Positions 32,855-43,462 of a DNA stretch of 64,000 bases are shown here, one piece after another. The first letter of the stretch is position 1, and each line of letters begins with the position of its first letter. The notes beneath the pieces are model-generated. The model was given only the letters and a program-made list of their open reading frames with translations, was not told the origin of the DNA and did not search any database. A program made the position numbers and the translations under genes. Source of the DNA: Chelydra serpentina (taxonomy: Eukaryota > Chordata > Testudines > Chelydridae); the NCBI GenBank assembly GCA_037349315.1, contig JBAIAC010000003.1, forward strand, positions 8,184,501 through 8,248,500, written 5' to 3'.

Positions 32855-34777
32855 AGGGACGCTCGAGGCCGGAGTACCAGTTTTAATCGATCCTGTCCCC
32901 CTGTTCCTGGACCGCCTTTCCCTTTTCTCCCCGGTGTGGTCAGAAATCACCACGGACCGCTGGGTCATACGCACGGTGCAAAAGGGATACCATTTGCAGT
33001 TTGTCTCCCCACCTCCATCCCACCCTCCCTCCCTGTCCCTCTTCAGGGACCCTTCTCACGAGCAACTCCTCATTCAGGAGGTACAAGAGCTCCTCTCCGC
33101 AGGAGCGGTAGAGGAGGTTCCGAGGGAGCTCAGGGGCAAGGGTTTCTACTCCCGTTATTTCCTAATCCCCAAGGTGAAGTGGGGGGGCTACGTCCTATTC
33201 TGGACTTGCGGGGACTCAACAAATTTATGGTAAAGTTGAAGTTCCGTATGCTCTCCCTGGGCACTATTATCCCCTCTATGGATCAGGGAGACTGGTACGC
33301 TGCCCTCGACATGAAGGACACGTATTTCCATATTGCAATCTACCCACCTCACAGGTGCTTCCTCTGCTTCGTGGTGGGCCAGAGACACTTCCAGTTTACG
33401 GTCCTGCCCTTCGGCCTCTCGACGGCACCGAGGGTTTTTACGAAGTGTATGGCAGTGGTAGCAGCCGCCCTCCGGCATCAAAGAGTTCAGGTGTTCCCCT
33501 ACCTCGACGACTGGCTTATCCGCGGCAACTCCAGCAGGCAAGTCCAGTCTCATATTTGCACGGCCATGGGCATGTTCAGGCGGCTCGGCCTCCTCCTGAA
33601 CGTAGAAAAGTCCACTTTGGTGCCAACACAAAGGTTAGACTTTATAGGGGCAGTACTGGACTCCACTCTCGCCCGGGCTTTTCTTCCAGAGGCTCGCTTT
33701 CAGACTCTTACAACTACCATACGCAGCCTTCAGGCCTTCCCAACGTCAACGGCCCGCTGTTGCCTCAGCCTCCTTGGTCATATGGCATCCTGCACCTTCG
33801 TGACAGCTCACGCCAGGCTGCGCCTCCGGCCCCTCCAGGCATGGCTCGCCTCAGCATACCGGCCGCGCAGGGACAGCCTGGACATAATTCTGACGGTCCC
33901 AGCACAGGTCCTAGCCTCCCTCAACTGGTGGCTGGACCCCAGGAAGGTGATGTCAGGTGTTCCATTTCACCCACCTCAGCCATCCCTAGCCTTAACCACG
34001 GATGCTTCATCCCTCGGCTGGGGAGCTCATTTACAGAACCTCCAAACGCAGGGCCTGTGGTCAGAGCAGGAGCTGACACTGCACATCAATGTCAGAGAAC
34101 TGCGAGCGGTACGTCTTGTCTGCCAAGCCTTCGCTCAACATTTACAGGGCCGCTGTGTCACCATCCTTACAGACAACACGACGGCCATGCATTACATCAA
34201 CAGACAGGGAGGGGCACGCTCCCTCCCCCTCTGCCGAGAAGCGATTCATCTCTGGGACTTTTGCATAGCCCGATCCATTCACCTGGTAGCCTCTTTTCTC
34301 CCAGGGGTCCAGAACACCTTGGCGGACCGACTGAGCAGGTCCTTCCAGACTCACGAGTGGTCCATTTGACCGGACGTCATCCACTCTGTCTTCCGGAAGT
34401 GGGAATTTCCCCACATAGATCTATTCGCGACTCGCGAGAACCGGAAATGCCACGTGTTCTGCTCACTCCAGGGTCGTTCCCCAGGCTCCCTGACAGACGC
34501 TTTTCTCCATCCTTGGACGGACCACCTGTCCTATGCCTTCCCGCCAGTTCCACTGGTCCACAGAGTCCTGCTCAAATTGCGCAGGGACAAGGCCCGCTTA
34601 ATCCTGATCGCTCCGGCGTGGCCCAGGCAGCACTGGTACACCACTTTCCTGGAGCTCTCCGTGGCCGCCCCAATCACTCTACCATTGTGGCCGGACCTGA
34701 TTACGCAGCAGCACGGCAGGCTCCATCACCCCGACCTGCACTCTCTTCATCTTACAGCGTGGCTGCTGCATGGCTGA
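32841..34777 (+). pseudogene. pol: DIRS reverse transcriptase-RNase H polyprotein (ORF2)
   Basis: No initiator ATG is obvious. Homology begins just around the Gag stop. The first part (to about 33180) is in one frame (SLSLFRDPSHEQLL, GKGFYSRYFLIPK). A seven-G run at 33181-33187 shifts it to the frame open from 32936 to 34369. Palm motifs are intact: ALDMKDTYFHIA (Asp codon 33308), LPFGLSTAPRVFTK, and YLDD at 33500-33511. RNase H follows with TTDASSLGWG (Asp codon 34001), NVRELRAV, LTDNTTAMHYIN and NTLADRLSR. A TGA at 34367-34369 is followed in phase by about 136 codons (HIDLFATREN, YAFPPVPL, LILIAPAWPRQHW). This conserved post-RNase H region of DIRS elements is sometimes described as methyltransferase-like. 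The enzyme copies element RNA into DNA. Confidence 0.88.
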
Positions 34778-35841
34778 ACCCGTCTGAGCTACGTTGTTCC
34801 AGTCCGGTCCAACAGGTTCTGCTGAGCAGTAGGAAGCCTTCCACCAGGTCCACCTACTCAGCTAAGTGGAAACGGTTTTCCCTTTGGTGCGGCCCTCAGG
34901 GTCTTAACCCCTTGCAGGTGCCGATACACACCGTTCTAGACTACCTCCTCTCTCTAAAGGAGCAGGGTCTGGCCCTCTCATCGCTAAAAGTCCACCTCGC
35001 GGCGATCTCGGCCTTTCACCCTGGTGACGGGGGGCTTTCGATCTTTTCCAACCCCATGGTTAGCAGGTTCCTCAGGGGGTTGGAACGGCTACACCCATTG
35101 GTGTGCCGCCCGGTCCCCACCTGGGACCTCAACCTCGTCATCACCAGGCTCATGGGGGCCCCATTCGAGCCTATGGCCACTTGCTCGCTGCTGTACCTCT
35201 CCTGGAAAATGGCCTTCCTCGTAGCCATTACCTCGGCGAGGCACATCTCTGAGCTCAGAGCGCTTACTTCGGAACCCCCTTACACGGTGTTCCACAAGGA
35301 CAAGGTACAGCTGCGACCACACCCGGCCTTCCTGCCCAAGGTAGTGTCGGCCTTCCATATTAACCAAGACATTTTTCTACCGGTCTTCTATCCAAAGCCC
35401 CATGTCTCTAGGAAGGAGCAGCAACTCCATTCCTTGGATGTCCGTAGGGCCCTCGCCTTCTACATCGAGCGAACGAAGCCCTTCCGGAGAACGACTCAGC
35501 TGTTCGTCGCCATGGCGGAACGGATGAAAGGTCTCCCGGTCTCTTCCCAACGCATCTCGTCATGGATCACGTCATGCATCCGGACATGTTATGACTTGGC
35601 AGGTGTCCCCACCATGCACCCTACTGCCCACTCCACCCGAGCTCAGGCCTCGTCCTCCACCTTCTTGGCACACATACCAATTCAAGAGATTTGTAGGGCA
35701 GCGACTTGGTCGTCGGTGCACACCTTCGCCTCTCATTATGCCATAGTACAACATTCTAGGGAGGTTTTGGTTCGGCGGTCCTACACTCCACAGTCTCACA
35801 ATCCGACCCCACCTCCTAGGAATGGCTTGGGAGTCACCTAA
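34700..35841 (+). CDS. DIRS tyrosine recombinase (ORF3), frame intact
   Basis: The frame is open through to TAA at 35839-35841 and overlaps the end of ORF2 by roughly 80 bases in another phase. The upstream continuation of this frame to 33355 is a shadow of the polymerase. An N-terminal SAM-like/core-binding part (STRSTYSAKWKRFSLWC, LSSLKVHLAAISAF) precedes the catalytic domain. The catalytic residues are visible: Arg in SARHISELRA (codon 35239), HSTR (His codon 35629, Arg codon 35638) and Tyr in ASHYAIV (codon 35737). The enzyme inserts the circular cDNA by site-specific-type recombination. I see no clean ATG at the domain start, so it may be made by frameshift or reinitiation from ORF2. The start given is approximate. 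Confidence 0.85.
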
Positions 35842-35936
35842 TTAGAATACATATGAGCAAGCACTCGAAGAAGAAAAGACGGTTACTCACCGTGGTAACT
35901 GTTGTTCTTCGAGATGTGTTGCTCATATCTATTCCA
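35835..35936 (+). repeat. internal complementary region of the DIRS element
   Basis: It begins at the recombinase stop codon. 35835-35875 (CACCTAATTAGAATACATAT, GAGCAAGCACTCGAAGAAG) complements the extreme left end at 29902-29943. 35872-35936 (AAGACGGTTACTCACCGTGG, TTCTTCGAGATGTGTTGC) complements the extreme right end at 36119-36180. In the accepted DIRS model this segment templates the joining of both ends into a circle. The match is direct sequence evidence that the element belongs to DIRS and that both termini are real. Confidence 0.9.
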
Positions 35937-35966
35937 AACCCGCCCTCCATCCCCACTGTCGGAATA

Positions 35967-36180
35967 GCCGGCAAGAAGGAACTGAGAGGGCGCTGGGCCG
36001 GCTTGGGTATATATCAGGCACCGTAACGGCGCCACTCCAGGGGGTGCCAGCCGGCCCACCGAGTGTTGCTAGGGTAAAAATCTTCCGACGATCGTGCACG
36101 CCGCGTGCGCACACCTAATTGGAATAGATATGAGCAACACATCTTGAAGAACAACAGTTACCACGGTGAGTAACCGTCTT
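35967..36180 (-). repeat. right ITR of the DIRS element with extension
   Basis: The ITR is complementary to 29901-30084, then adds about 30 bases (ACAGTTACCACGGTGAGTAA, CCGTC) that are absent from the left end. An extension of the right terminal repeat is also known in DIRS-1 of Dictyostelium. The added part contains an imperfect palindrome (GTTACC...GAGTAAC). Confidence 0.85.
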
Positions 36181-36207
36181 TTTTGCTGGTGCCTAGAGCT
36201 GGCCCTG

Positions 36208-37539
36208 GAAGTGGAGAGGAATCAAAACAATTCTAAATGATTTAGCAAGCGGAGGCCCCGCTCAGAATTATGTATCCATCTTCTCGGCGCATGCTGTACT
36301 TATGTTCTCAATAAAGTAATGTGTTGGGAAGAATAGATGTGAAACAACAGACACAGAGCCCGGTCCTCAGTGGGTGTATGCCGCCATAGCTGCTGCAGAG
36401 ATTGCAAGGGAGCTAGGTTGAGGCTCTGACCCATAACACGTAATCAGGCTGGGGAAAACCCTACCTGGGTGAATGTATAGAGAGCTATATGTTCTATTTT
36501 GTATTACAGAGGCACCTCCAGGTGCCCTACCCAAGATCAGGGCCCCAGTGTGCTAGGCGCTGTACATGTACATAATGTAAGACAGCTGCTGCCCCAAAGA
36601 GACCATACTTCTGAATAGCCAGGGTAGGAGGGGAAACAGATGTGCAAAGAGGTGAATGACTCGCCCAAGGCCACACATAAGATGAGTAGAACAGCTGGGA
36701 ACAGAACTCTCATCTCCGGACTCCTGTACACCACCCACTGGGTCATGGCGCCTCTTGTGTACAAGGTCCAGTAGCACGTGGATTCTAAGCTTGAATTAGA
36801 CCTCAGTTAAAAGTACTTGGTTCTCCAGCAAAGAACCAGTTAGTCTGAAGCTTTAACGCAGCATGGTGCTGAAGTGGGGCACACTCCAATTGCTAGCATT
36901 TTGTCCCCCCCGCCAAAAAAGCATAAATAAAGCTTTGAAACCTTACAGTAGCTGACGTTAAAATACAAATGTGGGCGCACTAAGCCCACAGTCAGTAATC
37001 ATTTCACTGATTTTTTTTATTAGAAAGTGGATATATGGGAGCAGCAGTGCATGATAAATCAACATATCTGCCTCCTTACCGGCTTTTATGATAGGCATTA
37101 ATGGTAGCAACTGTCACAGAGATTATAGCTGCTTTATTTCAACTGACTCTAAAAGACATAGTGTAATACAAGCAATTTTTTTTTAAGGATTATAAACGCC
37201 CCTTTTCTGTACTGAATTGACGACCCAATTCCTGGTAAGGTTTGAAATTGGAAAAAATAAAATGTATTGTTTATTTGTTTTTGTAGCTTCCCCCCCCCCC
37301 CCCTTTGAAACACTCATTTGTATTCTTCTCACCTGCTCACAATCCTAGTCCAGCAAAGCCGATGCTGACCCTGTTTTATTGCTCACTACTGAGGGCATGA
37401 AATAGTGCCTTGCATTCCCCAAAAGCCAAGCCAGCCCTCCAACCAGTGTAATGCTCAGTGTCTGGAGACCTGATTCCTTTGGCAATTAGTCTCTTGTTTG
37501 TGTTGAACAATGCAAGGATGAGGGAGGAATGCATGTTTG
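36208..37539. other. unassigned DNA with an L2/MIR relic
   Basis: About 36490-36765 is a reverse L2 tail plus MIR core (CCAGTGTGCTAGGCGCTGTA, GAATGACTCGCCCAAGGCC). A C14-type run lies near 37289-37303. There is no coding sequence. Confidence 0.5.
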
Positions 37540-38375
37540 ATGTCCACGTTGTTTGGTGTCCGTTCATGGAATAAGATCAGCTAATGTGTTGTCCTTCAAA
37601 TCCCTCCTTAAAACTCTCCTGTGCCATGATGCCTACAAAAAACTTGACAATGAGCAGGCTGCTAGTGTGCTGAGACCTCGGGCTACTATGCTGAGCAATA
37701 TTGTCTCATTGTTTTCTTGTGTTGTGTTGTCTCTTTTCTTAACTTACAATTTAAGTGTCTTCGGGTCAGAGACCGAGGGGTCCTGGTCTGTGACTAGGGC
37801 TCCTGGATGCTACTGCAATGCAAATAATTAAGATTAGTGTGCAGGAAACGGAGAGAAATCTTAGGGAGCAGTACATCCAGAGGATTCCTGTGCCACTGAC
37901 TTCGATGTTACAATAGAAGCTGCTGTAGTGCACATAAGAAGGGCTCCATGTTCAATATGTGAAGGTTTTGCAACCCGCTCTGGGGGCAGGGGGCATATGA
38001 GAATAAATGTGTGCCATTTTTTTAATCTTCTTTACAGTTCTGAAATGTTTCTTTTAATGCTGGGTATATGTGGTTGGGACACTGAGATCACAGGCAAACC
38101 GATATCGCTAAATCATGTTCAGTTATATGCTATCATAAGTCAGCTTGACATCCGCTAAAGATCACACTGTTCTTTGTGGACTAATACTAAGTGAGGCTGA
38201 AAGATTGAAATCATGGTGGTAATACAGTTATATGGGGAACGTATGTTTAGATAGTCTCTGCCTCTAGGAGTTTACAATCTCTGTAATTACATGCGTGTGC
38301 AGCACCTAGTACAATGGGGCCCTTATCTTTGTGGTGGGGCCTCTTAGGTGCTACAGCAAGTCAAATAAATACTAC
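37540..38375 (+). repeat. L2-type LINE tails
   Basis: 37650-37830 resembles the 3' region of an L2-like element (GTCTTCGGGTCAGAGACCG, GGGGTCCTGGTCTGTGACTA, CTGCAATGCAAATAATTAAG). 38230-38375 carries a second one (GTGCAGCACCTAGTACAATG, GGGGCCTCTTAGGTGCTACA). Both end in AAT-rich tails. The text between them is unassigned. Confidence 0.5.
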
Positions 38376-38479
38376 TAATTAATGGTAATGTTAATTAGGC
38401 AAAAAGTTTGATTCGGAGGGTTTATTTGTCCATCTGTGTTTCTCAGTATAGAAAGTGAAAGATACAAACATTTTTTAGG

Positions 38480-38585
38480 ATCAGATTTTTCTAATAAACC
38501 TAAGGGAGTTAGGCACCACCAAGTCTCAATTTCAATTGGACTTGGGTGCCTGCCTCCTTAGGCACCTTTCAAAACCTAAACCTGA
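38480..38585. repeat. hairpin repeat of the TTTTCAAAAG family
   Basis: GAGTTAGGCACCACCAAGTC and GACTTGGGTGCCTGCCTCCT form inverted arms around ATTTCAATTG. The outer ends are ATTTTTCTAATAAACCTAAG and CTTAGGCACCTTTCAAAAC. Confidence 0.5.
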
Positions 38586-38769
38586 ATCGTTAGAGGAGAC
38601 ATGTCCTCAGTATGTACTGCATGATGCAAACCCGTTGAGGACGTTTTCTGGTTGGTTTGCTTCTGGGACCAAGATTACCAAGGGGTGTTTGAAACCAGTG
38701 TGATAGAACATCTAGTGTTATACCAGATGAGATGCTAGCTTAACATATGCAGACAATAAAGGTGTAGTG

Positions 38770-39612
38770 CAGGCCTGCACAACTCATAAAGCGGCGAGGG
38801 CCATATTACTCCAAAGAAAACAGCTAAGGGCCGAAACCCTCCGGCCCCGCGGAAACAGCCCCCCCAGCGCCGCCCGCCCCGTGGAAACAACCCCTCCTTC
38901 CCCAGCCTGGGGTGTGGAATCCTGTAGAGGTGGGAAAGAAACAGCACGCATAGGGTGACCAGATCACAGCAGTAAAATAGGACCTGCCCCCTCCCCGCTC
39001 GGCCCCACCATCACACCCCTCTTCACCCCTCCAGGGATCACTATATTACTGCACACAACAGTCAGTCAATGCAGTTGTAGATAAATCTCTGCATTATGCA
39101 TTTTTGTATAACTTTGATATGACTTTGTATTGGACCTTGGTAATATGTTATAGCGGGCCCCTAAGGTAGTATAATTAAGGTAAAAGAAAAATGTCTTTTT
39201 GCTAGAAGTAGAGTAAGATCTTCCCCCCACTTTGTATTCAATTGCCCTGTTGAATGAATGAGGTGTGAATGAGGAAGGCGTGGAAGGCAGGCACCTCCAG
39301 ACAGCTGCAACCCTTGGAGAGGGGATGGGAACCAGACCAAGGACAATCAAACTTGTCAAGTGGGCTGACTAGAGAAGAGCAGACATACTGACGGCCTCGG
39401 GGGTTAGAATCAAGCACCTTCCTTTGGGAACACCCTCTTTGCAGCATTGGGACAACCCCCAGCCCAGAGACAAGCAGCAAAAAGGACCAATGGACACAGT
39501 CCCAGATTTTGGGCCGCACAGTAAGCCCACCTACTCACCCCCACCCCACGGGCCGCACAGTGAGCCCCCGCAGGCCGCATGCGCCCCCCGGGCCGCATGT
39601 TGTGCAGGCCTG
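38770..39612. mobile_element. hAT element with exact 8-bp target duplication
   Basis: The element is 843 bp, starts CAGGCCTGCACAAC, ends GTTGTGCAGGCCTG, and is flanked by an identical octamer GTGTAGTG (38762-38769 and 39613-39620). The outer parts are GC-rich with repeated GGGCCGCACAGT words. The middle is AT-rich and looks like foreign inserts. It encodes no transposase. Confidence 0.9.
39070..39500. mobile_element. LTR-like insert inside the hAT element
   Basis: The segment starts near TGTAGATAAATCTCTGCATT. Its composition (AT-rich, pyrimidine/purine blocks) contrasts with the GC-rich hAT arms. It resembles a widespread turtle LTR, but neither end nor a TSD could be fixed, and part may be lost. 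Confidence 0.4.
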
Positions 39613-39764
39613 GTGTAGTGGATAGAAAGACTAAGTGAGAGATGATACATTGGAAACATATAAAGATTTCTGTGGCCCAAATTCTGTCATTGGAAGCTGG
39701 GCAAGCAGATTTTATGGAACCGCCAGTCATGTACATTGGCCCAATCTACAGCATTTATGCAAAA

Positions 39765-39998
39765 TCAGAGCTGGTCAGAAAACATTTTTCTCCACAGAAA
39801 ATTTCCAGGAAAATCCCCTTTTTACCATTTTCAAACTAAATGAAATTTGGTTTAGAATTTTTTTATTTCAAATTTTCTGATCAGAAAACTGAAAACGTTA
39901 GTCAAAACCAATGGTTTTCCCTGGGAAATTCCAATTTAGCTGAAACCACATTTTTGGATGGGAAATTTTTTCAGCCAAAAACTTTCAACCTGCTATAC
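39765..39998. repeat. AGAGCTGGTC-ended MITE family, copy d
   Basis: The left end is CAGAGCTGGTCAGAAAAC and the right end ACTTTCAACCTGCTATAC. The interior has GAAATTT/AAATTTTC fold-back words (GGAAATTCCAATT, GGGAAATTTTTT). Confidence 0.45.
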
Positions 39999-41079
39999 AC
40001 CCAGTAAACAATATGGACCCTCATGAACAATGCAGTACCCTGATTGCCACTAACTTGTCTCTTTAAATTTTTGGCAAGTAACTCCCTTGAATATATGGAT
40101 CCTTTGAAGCGCATGTTATTGTTCTAAGCATAGGTATAGTCAGTGACTGACCTGCTGTAATCCATCTAGGTGTCTACATGAAGAGAGTCTTCATGTAAAT
40201 GATCCGTAAGAGGAAGGACTGATGCAGTATGAACATATTTTCAGTCTCCAGCTGTCCTGACAAATAGAATAGAGCCATAGGCCGACATTGTTATTAAAAA
40301 TGAGCAAACAGCAGCCATACATTGGTGCATAAGCAGCTGATGCTCTTGTATAAAACACATAAGTGTCAAGTCAGAGAACAGGATGTAATAAAAGCAAGAG
40401 GGGAGATATTTCATGCTGTTTTGCCTTCTTGTGGAGGCGGGGGCGGGGGGAGGAAATTGTCACCAGCTGTTCTCCAAGGATATTTGGAATGTTTGCTATG
40501 ATCGCATCATGGTTTTGCACATAATTTATTCTTTTTCTTGAAAATACGATGTTATAGGGGAAACCAGATTGCTGCTGCTTCCTAATACTATGCGAGCGTT
40601 GGATGGTCTGATAACAGAATGGTTTTCACCTAGGATGTGCTCTGCTGACAATGCAAACTTTTTTTTCTCTCCATTCTTTTTAGTTGACTGTAGGTCCGGT
40701 GTCATATAATCACCCACTGCTTTAGCTGAGCTGAATTCCACCTTGGGAAGCATTGTAGGTGAGTGATCGCCTTATAAAATAAAGCAACAACGGAAACAGG
40801 CTCTTGGATGATTTGTTTAAGCCAACGTTTCTGTCCTATGCCCGCCGTCCCCTTTCCCTGTTCTAGCACCATTCCCCAGGACACTAGCTCAGCCACATGA
40901 TATGGGCTTGATGCAGGCATTGCTAGGTGAAATTCTTCTGACCTCAAAATCTCTGGCTGCTGTTGTTCCTCAGGAGCGTGCGGTAAATACATTTCTCTCT
41001 GCTCATAGAGCTGGGGTTAAACCGCACAGTGTGGACTTGTTGACATGTATGTTTAAACCAATGGGAGGCGACAGTGTGT
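39999..41079. other. unassigned DNA
   Basis: There is no gene or named repeat. A G-rich tract (GGCGGGGGCGGGGGGAGG) lies at 40436-40453. Confidence 0.4.
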
Positions 41080-41450
41080 TTTATTATTATAATTTGTATG
41101 ACGGTAGTTACTTTAGGGCCTGGGCCCAAGATTGCAGCTCCATTGTGCCATGTGCTGAATGTGCACATAGGAATACAAGACAGTCCCTGCCTTGCAAAGC
41201 TTAAAACCTAACTAGACAAGACAGGCAAAAGGGCAGGGAAAGGAAATGGTGGTACCCCGGGCAGCAGAAGGGTAACTGAAATGTAAGGCGATCACTTACC
41301 CAAAGCTGGTGTAAATCCGCATAGCTCTGCTGATTTAAGGAACTTGCCCAAGGTCACACAGGAAGTCTGTAGCAAAGTCAGGTACTTAACTCAGGTCTCC
41401 TGATTCTCCTGCCTGTGTCTTTAACTCTGAGACCATCCTTCCTTCTGTAA
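41080..41450 (-). repeat. L2 tail plus MIR core
   Basis: The reverse L2-type tail (GTGCCATGTGCTGAATGTGC, AGACAGTCCCTGCC) is followed after a gap by a reverse MIR core (ACTTGCCCAAGGTCACACAG, GTCTCCTGATTCTCCTGCC). The fragment is old and non-functional. Confidence 0.6.
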
Positions 41451-43462
41451 AGGGCTTCAGACTGCAGCAATGCAATATTCGTACAAATGAAGGCTTCCTA
41501 CGGCAGGCACATTGGTACTGATTGAGTAGGGCAGCAGTTGGGGTACCCTGCTGGGGGAGTGTAGCTAGTGTATTCTGCTGAGAAAAAATTAAACATGCAC
41601 CTTTGCTGGGAAACTTGCTAGACCCAAGTCACTTGAAGAACCCTCCCGGCTCCCAGAATCCTTTGGTAAAATAATATGCGACCCTAAGGAATAATCGGGC
41701 CCAGAATTGCGATCTCCCTGGAGTCCTTATTGCTCTATGGTTAGTCCTTCAGAATGTTCTTTGGTCCATATGGCACTGCCGATGCTCCTGCCTGACATTA
41801 TGGATTAAGTACAGCTGGGCACATTAATAAAAAGGGAGCATTGCAAGCATCGCTCTCACACGAGGCGCACAGTTGCGAAGAAACCTGACACATCTGCCAG
41901 TGCTGTCTAAAGAAACTATTAGCCAGTTGCCGCCTCCTGTGCTTGAGAGCTCGAGGCAATTTCACAGTAATAGTTTCTAGGTTTCTTTCACACAGGCAGC
42001 CCCGGCGCTGGGGAGCAACTTAAATATGTATCACGGAGGTGCATCCTTAAGAGAGCCGTTACGAGAACAAACTGTGTCTTGGTAATCTACGAAGGCGGGT
42101 TGCAGCTGACGTTGTCTTTATTTCTCTGAACGCCTGCTGCATGGCGCGAAAGGAGAATGGAACAGGAATGGGAGCATTTGAATCAACTGGTCCAGGTCGC
42201 CCTCACATGCACATGTCCAGGGAATAAGACTAAAGGACGGGATTAGGGAGGAGAGGCTGCCGTGTTTGATATGATCACAACGGGGGAGCGGTGCTGGTGA
42301 GCTCCTTGGCAACTCTAGAGTCCAATCCAAATGAGTGCTGCACGGCTTGCAGAAGCAGGGAGCTTTTATATCCCAAGCTGGCTCTTTCCTATAGACCCAG
42401 TGATGCTTGCTTGCACACGCTTGGTGCCCACCGGAGTCAGTGGGAGTCTGCAGGGGTTTCACTGGGAAGATTTACGAGTCTTCTGGGGATGGCGTACCGG
42501 CGAAAAGGCAGAGTAGTCTGGCAGCTGGGACGCAAGGCAAGTGAGGACCCTTGTCTGGAGCAAGTACTGGCTCTTTCCACTTCTCAGCTGCCCCAGGACC
42601 AATCTCACCCCTGGCCGAGGCTGCTAATGGGTTATGCGCCCTCTGCTCCTGGTTCTCCAACCAACTCTTCGGCCAAAAACCTACCAGGGGAGGGAACCAC
42701 AGATCAGGGGACTGAGGAAGGAGGTGGCCAGGGAGCAGCAGAGGATTTATCAGCGGGGTGACAGTTGTAGGACATTCGGGGAAGCGGAAGGAGACTCTTG
42801 TTTGGGAAGGGGCTGGAGGAGAGTGTCGTCATCAAGGCACCTGCGGGTAGAAGGGTCTGAAAGCAAATTAATCTGTCTGCAGTGTTCAAAGAGTTCAAAG
42901 AGATAAGCAAGTACTGGTTTTAACATGCCTACCTCTGTATGGCCCATGACCAGACAGCTGTGCTGGGTTCACTGATGACTAGAGACGGAGAGCGCCTGTG
43001 CGAGGGTTGTGCGACTGCGGTCAGAAGCAAGATGCACCAGCTAGATCTCCTCATTTCTCCCTCCCGTTTACATGAATTCCCATTAGCTGTATATTTACAT
43101 TTGCTGCTGAGAGTGACCAGGAATGGAGAGGAAGCTGAGACAGGATTCGGGGCTGAGAGAAATACCTTGGCACTATTTTCTCGGTTGTCAAGTTTCACTG
43201 ATTCAGAACAACCAGTGATTTCTCTCTCTCTAGCTTTAATTATGTCTGCTGCCATAGGAAAGGACAGAACTGCAACTTCATTTTAAGCTGGACGGAGAGT
43301 GGCTTTTGAAATGTTTTTCTTCTATCTCAGTACTCTCCCTGGGTTCTCTACCTTGTTGGAGCTAAAAGGAAATAGTACTTTATCGCAAAATACATTTAAA
43401 GCCTTGGAGTAGGACATTTTAAAGTCAATCTCATTGAAAGCACACGAAGGAGGCATTAACTG
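41451..43462. other. unassigned DNA
   Basis: About 2 kb have no named repeat. Open frames up to 156 codons (42291-42761) exist on both strands but show no domain, and I do not call them. Confidence 0.45.

Larger units (their letters stand above)
29901..36180 (+). mobile_element. DIRS-type tyrosine-recombinase retrotransposon, nearly complete
   Basis: The element is about 6.3 kb with inverted termini (29901-30084 and 35967-36180), an internal complementary region (35835-35936), and three coding regions in one direction: Gag-like, reverse transcriptase/RNase H plus a further domain, and tyrosine recombinase. DIRS elements replicate through a circle and insert by recombinase without a TSD. Consistent with this, the hAT sequence on either side shows no duplication around the DIRS. 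The breaks are two stops and a frameshift in Gag, and a frameshift and a stop in Pol. The recombinase frame is open. The outer limits are good to about 3 bases. Confidence 0.92.
29432..36207. mobile_element. hAT element split by a DIRS retrotransposon
   Basis: The left end CAGGGCCGGCTATAGG (29432) and right end CCTAGAGCTGGCCCTG (to 36207) are inverted repeats. The flanks carry an exact 8-bp duplication, GAAGTGGA (29424-29431 and 36208-36215). Without the DIRS insertion the element would be about 500 bp, so it is non-autonomous. Its GC-rich interior includes a fold-back: GGGGCACATTTCTAGGGGTG (from 29826) against the complement near 29863-29885. The exact match of the duplication across 6.8 kb shows that the DIRS element entered after the hAT. 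Confidence 0.9.

Noticed and set aside
33355..34690. N-terminal 450 codons of the 828-codon frame ending at 35841
   Set aside because: They overlap the RT-RNase H motifs in another phase and show no domain. Only the distal part is the recombinase.
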